From an archaeon (GTDB lineage Archaea > Asgardarchaeota > Heimdallarchaeia > Heimdallarchaeales > Kariarchaeaceae): 51,583 nt of DNA. Numbering within the stretch: the first letter of the stretch is position 1; the number at the start of each line of letters is the position of its first letter. The notes beneath the pieces are model-generated. The model had not been told where the DNA came from, did no database searches, and saw nothing but the letters and a program-made list of their open reading frames with translations. This document shows positions 51,545 through 51,583 of this stretch, one piece after another. The position numbers were made by a program, and so were the translations under genes. The stretch is taken from positions 1 to 51,583 of the forward strand of contig JAJRQD010000161.1 in the NCBI GenBank assembly GCA_024280435.1, in the 5' to 3' direction.

Positions 51545-51571
51545 AATCCCAGTCTTGCAGAGACTGGGATT
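51545..51571. other. Perfect 11-bp stem hairpin
   Basis: AATCCCAGTCT and its complement AGACTGGGATT enclose a five-base loop TGCAG. Another copy of CTGGGATT lies at 51442-51449. A G+C-rich stem is unusual in this AT-rich DNA, so it may be a terminator, a dispersed palindromic element or the end of a mobile element beyond the window. Confidence 0.7.
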
Positions 51572-51583
51572 GTATTTTGATAC

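Overview
The window is strongly AT-rich archaeal DNA. Evidence for Archaea is an archaeal-type AlaRS, adjacent DNA primase subunits PriL and PriS, mevalonate kinase beside isopentenyl phosphate kinase, a zinc-ferredoxin-like 7Fe ferredoxin, TATA-like boxes close to start codons with almost no Shine-Dalgarno motifs, and proteins with archaeal pilin-type N-termini. A TPR protein ending in a longin/roadblock-like domain, together with the bacterial-like mix (LipB, acyl-CoA dehydrogenase, cytidine deaminase, aromatic-amino-acid-decarboxylase-like enzyme), makes me favour an Asgard archaeon, perhaps Heimdallarchaeia. That assignment is inference; no marker in the window settles it.

Layout. 1-434: left edge with the tail of an IS1634-type transposase. 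435-7186 (minus): XPD/Rad3-like helicase, dUTPase, and a metal-uptake operon (binding protein, ATPase, two ABC-3 permeases, DtxR-like regulator) read from one promoter whose TATA box is flanked by an inverted repeat. 7323-11613: a large membrane/HEAT-repeat protein and a GNAT-like gene. The GNAT gene sits between two copies of a 32-bp perfect inverted repeat that decodes as part of a TnpB zinc ribbon. 11757-21556: TPR-longin protein, DinB-like protein, putative di-heme membrane protein, AlaRS, PriL-PriS, LipB, cytidine deaminase. 21608-30293 (plus): PLP decarboxylase, DUF3467 protein, MBL-rhodanese sulfur enzyme, alpha/beta hydrolase, F420-type LLM oxidoreductase, 6-phosphogluconolactonase, epimerase, coiled-coil wHTH protein and a NagD-like phosphatase. 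30301-32256 (minus): acyl-CoA dehydrogenase and a helical gene pair that may be one frameshifted gene.

32577-44375 is the surface-protein region: an anchored CBM9-like protein, a methyl-accepting chemotaxis protein, a CBS protein, two tandem pilin-like proteins of more than 620 residues whose surface charge has diverged, and a secreted LanC-like toroid with immunoglobulin-like domains and a membrane anchor. 44423-51355 holds a TerB-like protein with a tyrosine phosphatase, the mevalonate kinase/IPK pair of archaeal lipid synthesis, a lipase-like protein, the ferredoxin, another anchored surface protein and an extremely acidic protein. The right edge has an A19 tract and a strong hairpin.

The parts most likely to be new are the charge-diverged giant pseudopilins with the secreted toroid beside them, the DtxR-like regulator that has lost its primary metal ligands while sitting in a metal operon, and the GNAT gene enclosed by TnpB-derived inverted repeats. 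I saw no tRNA, rRNA or CRISPR array.
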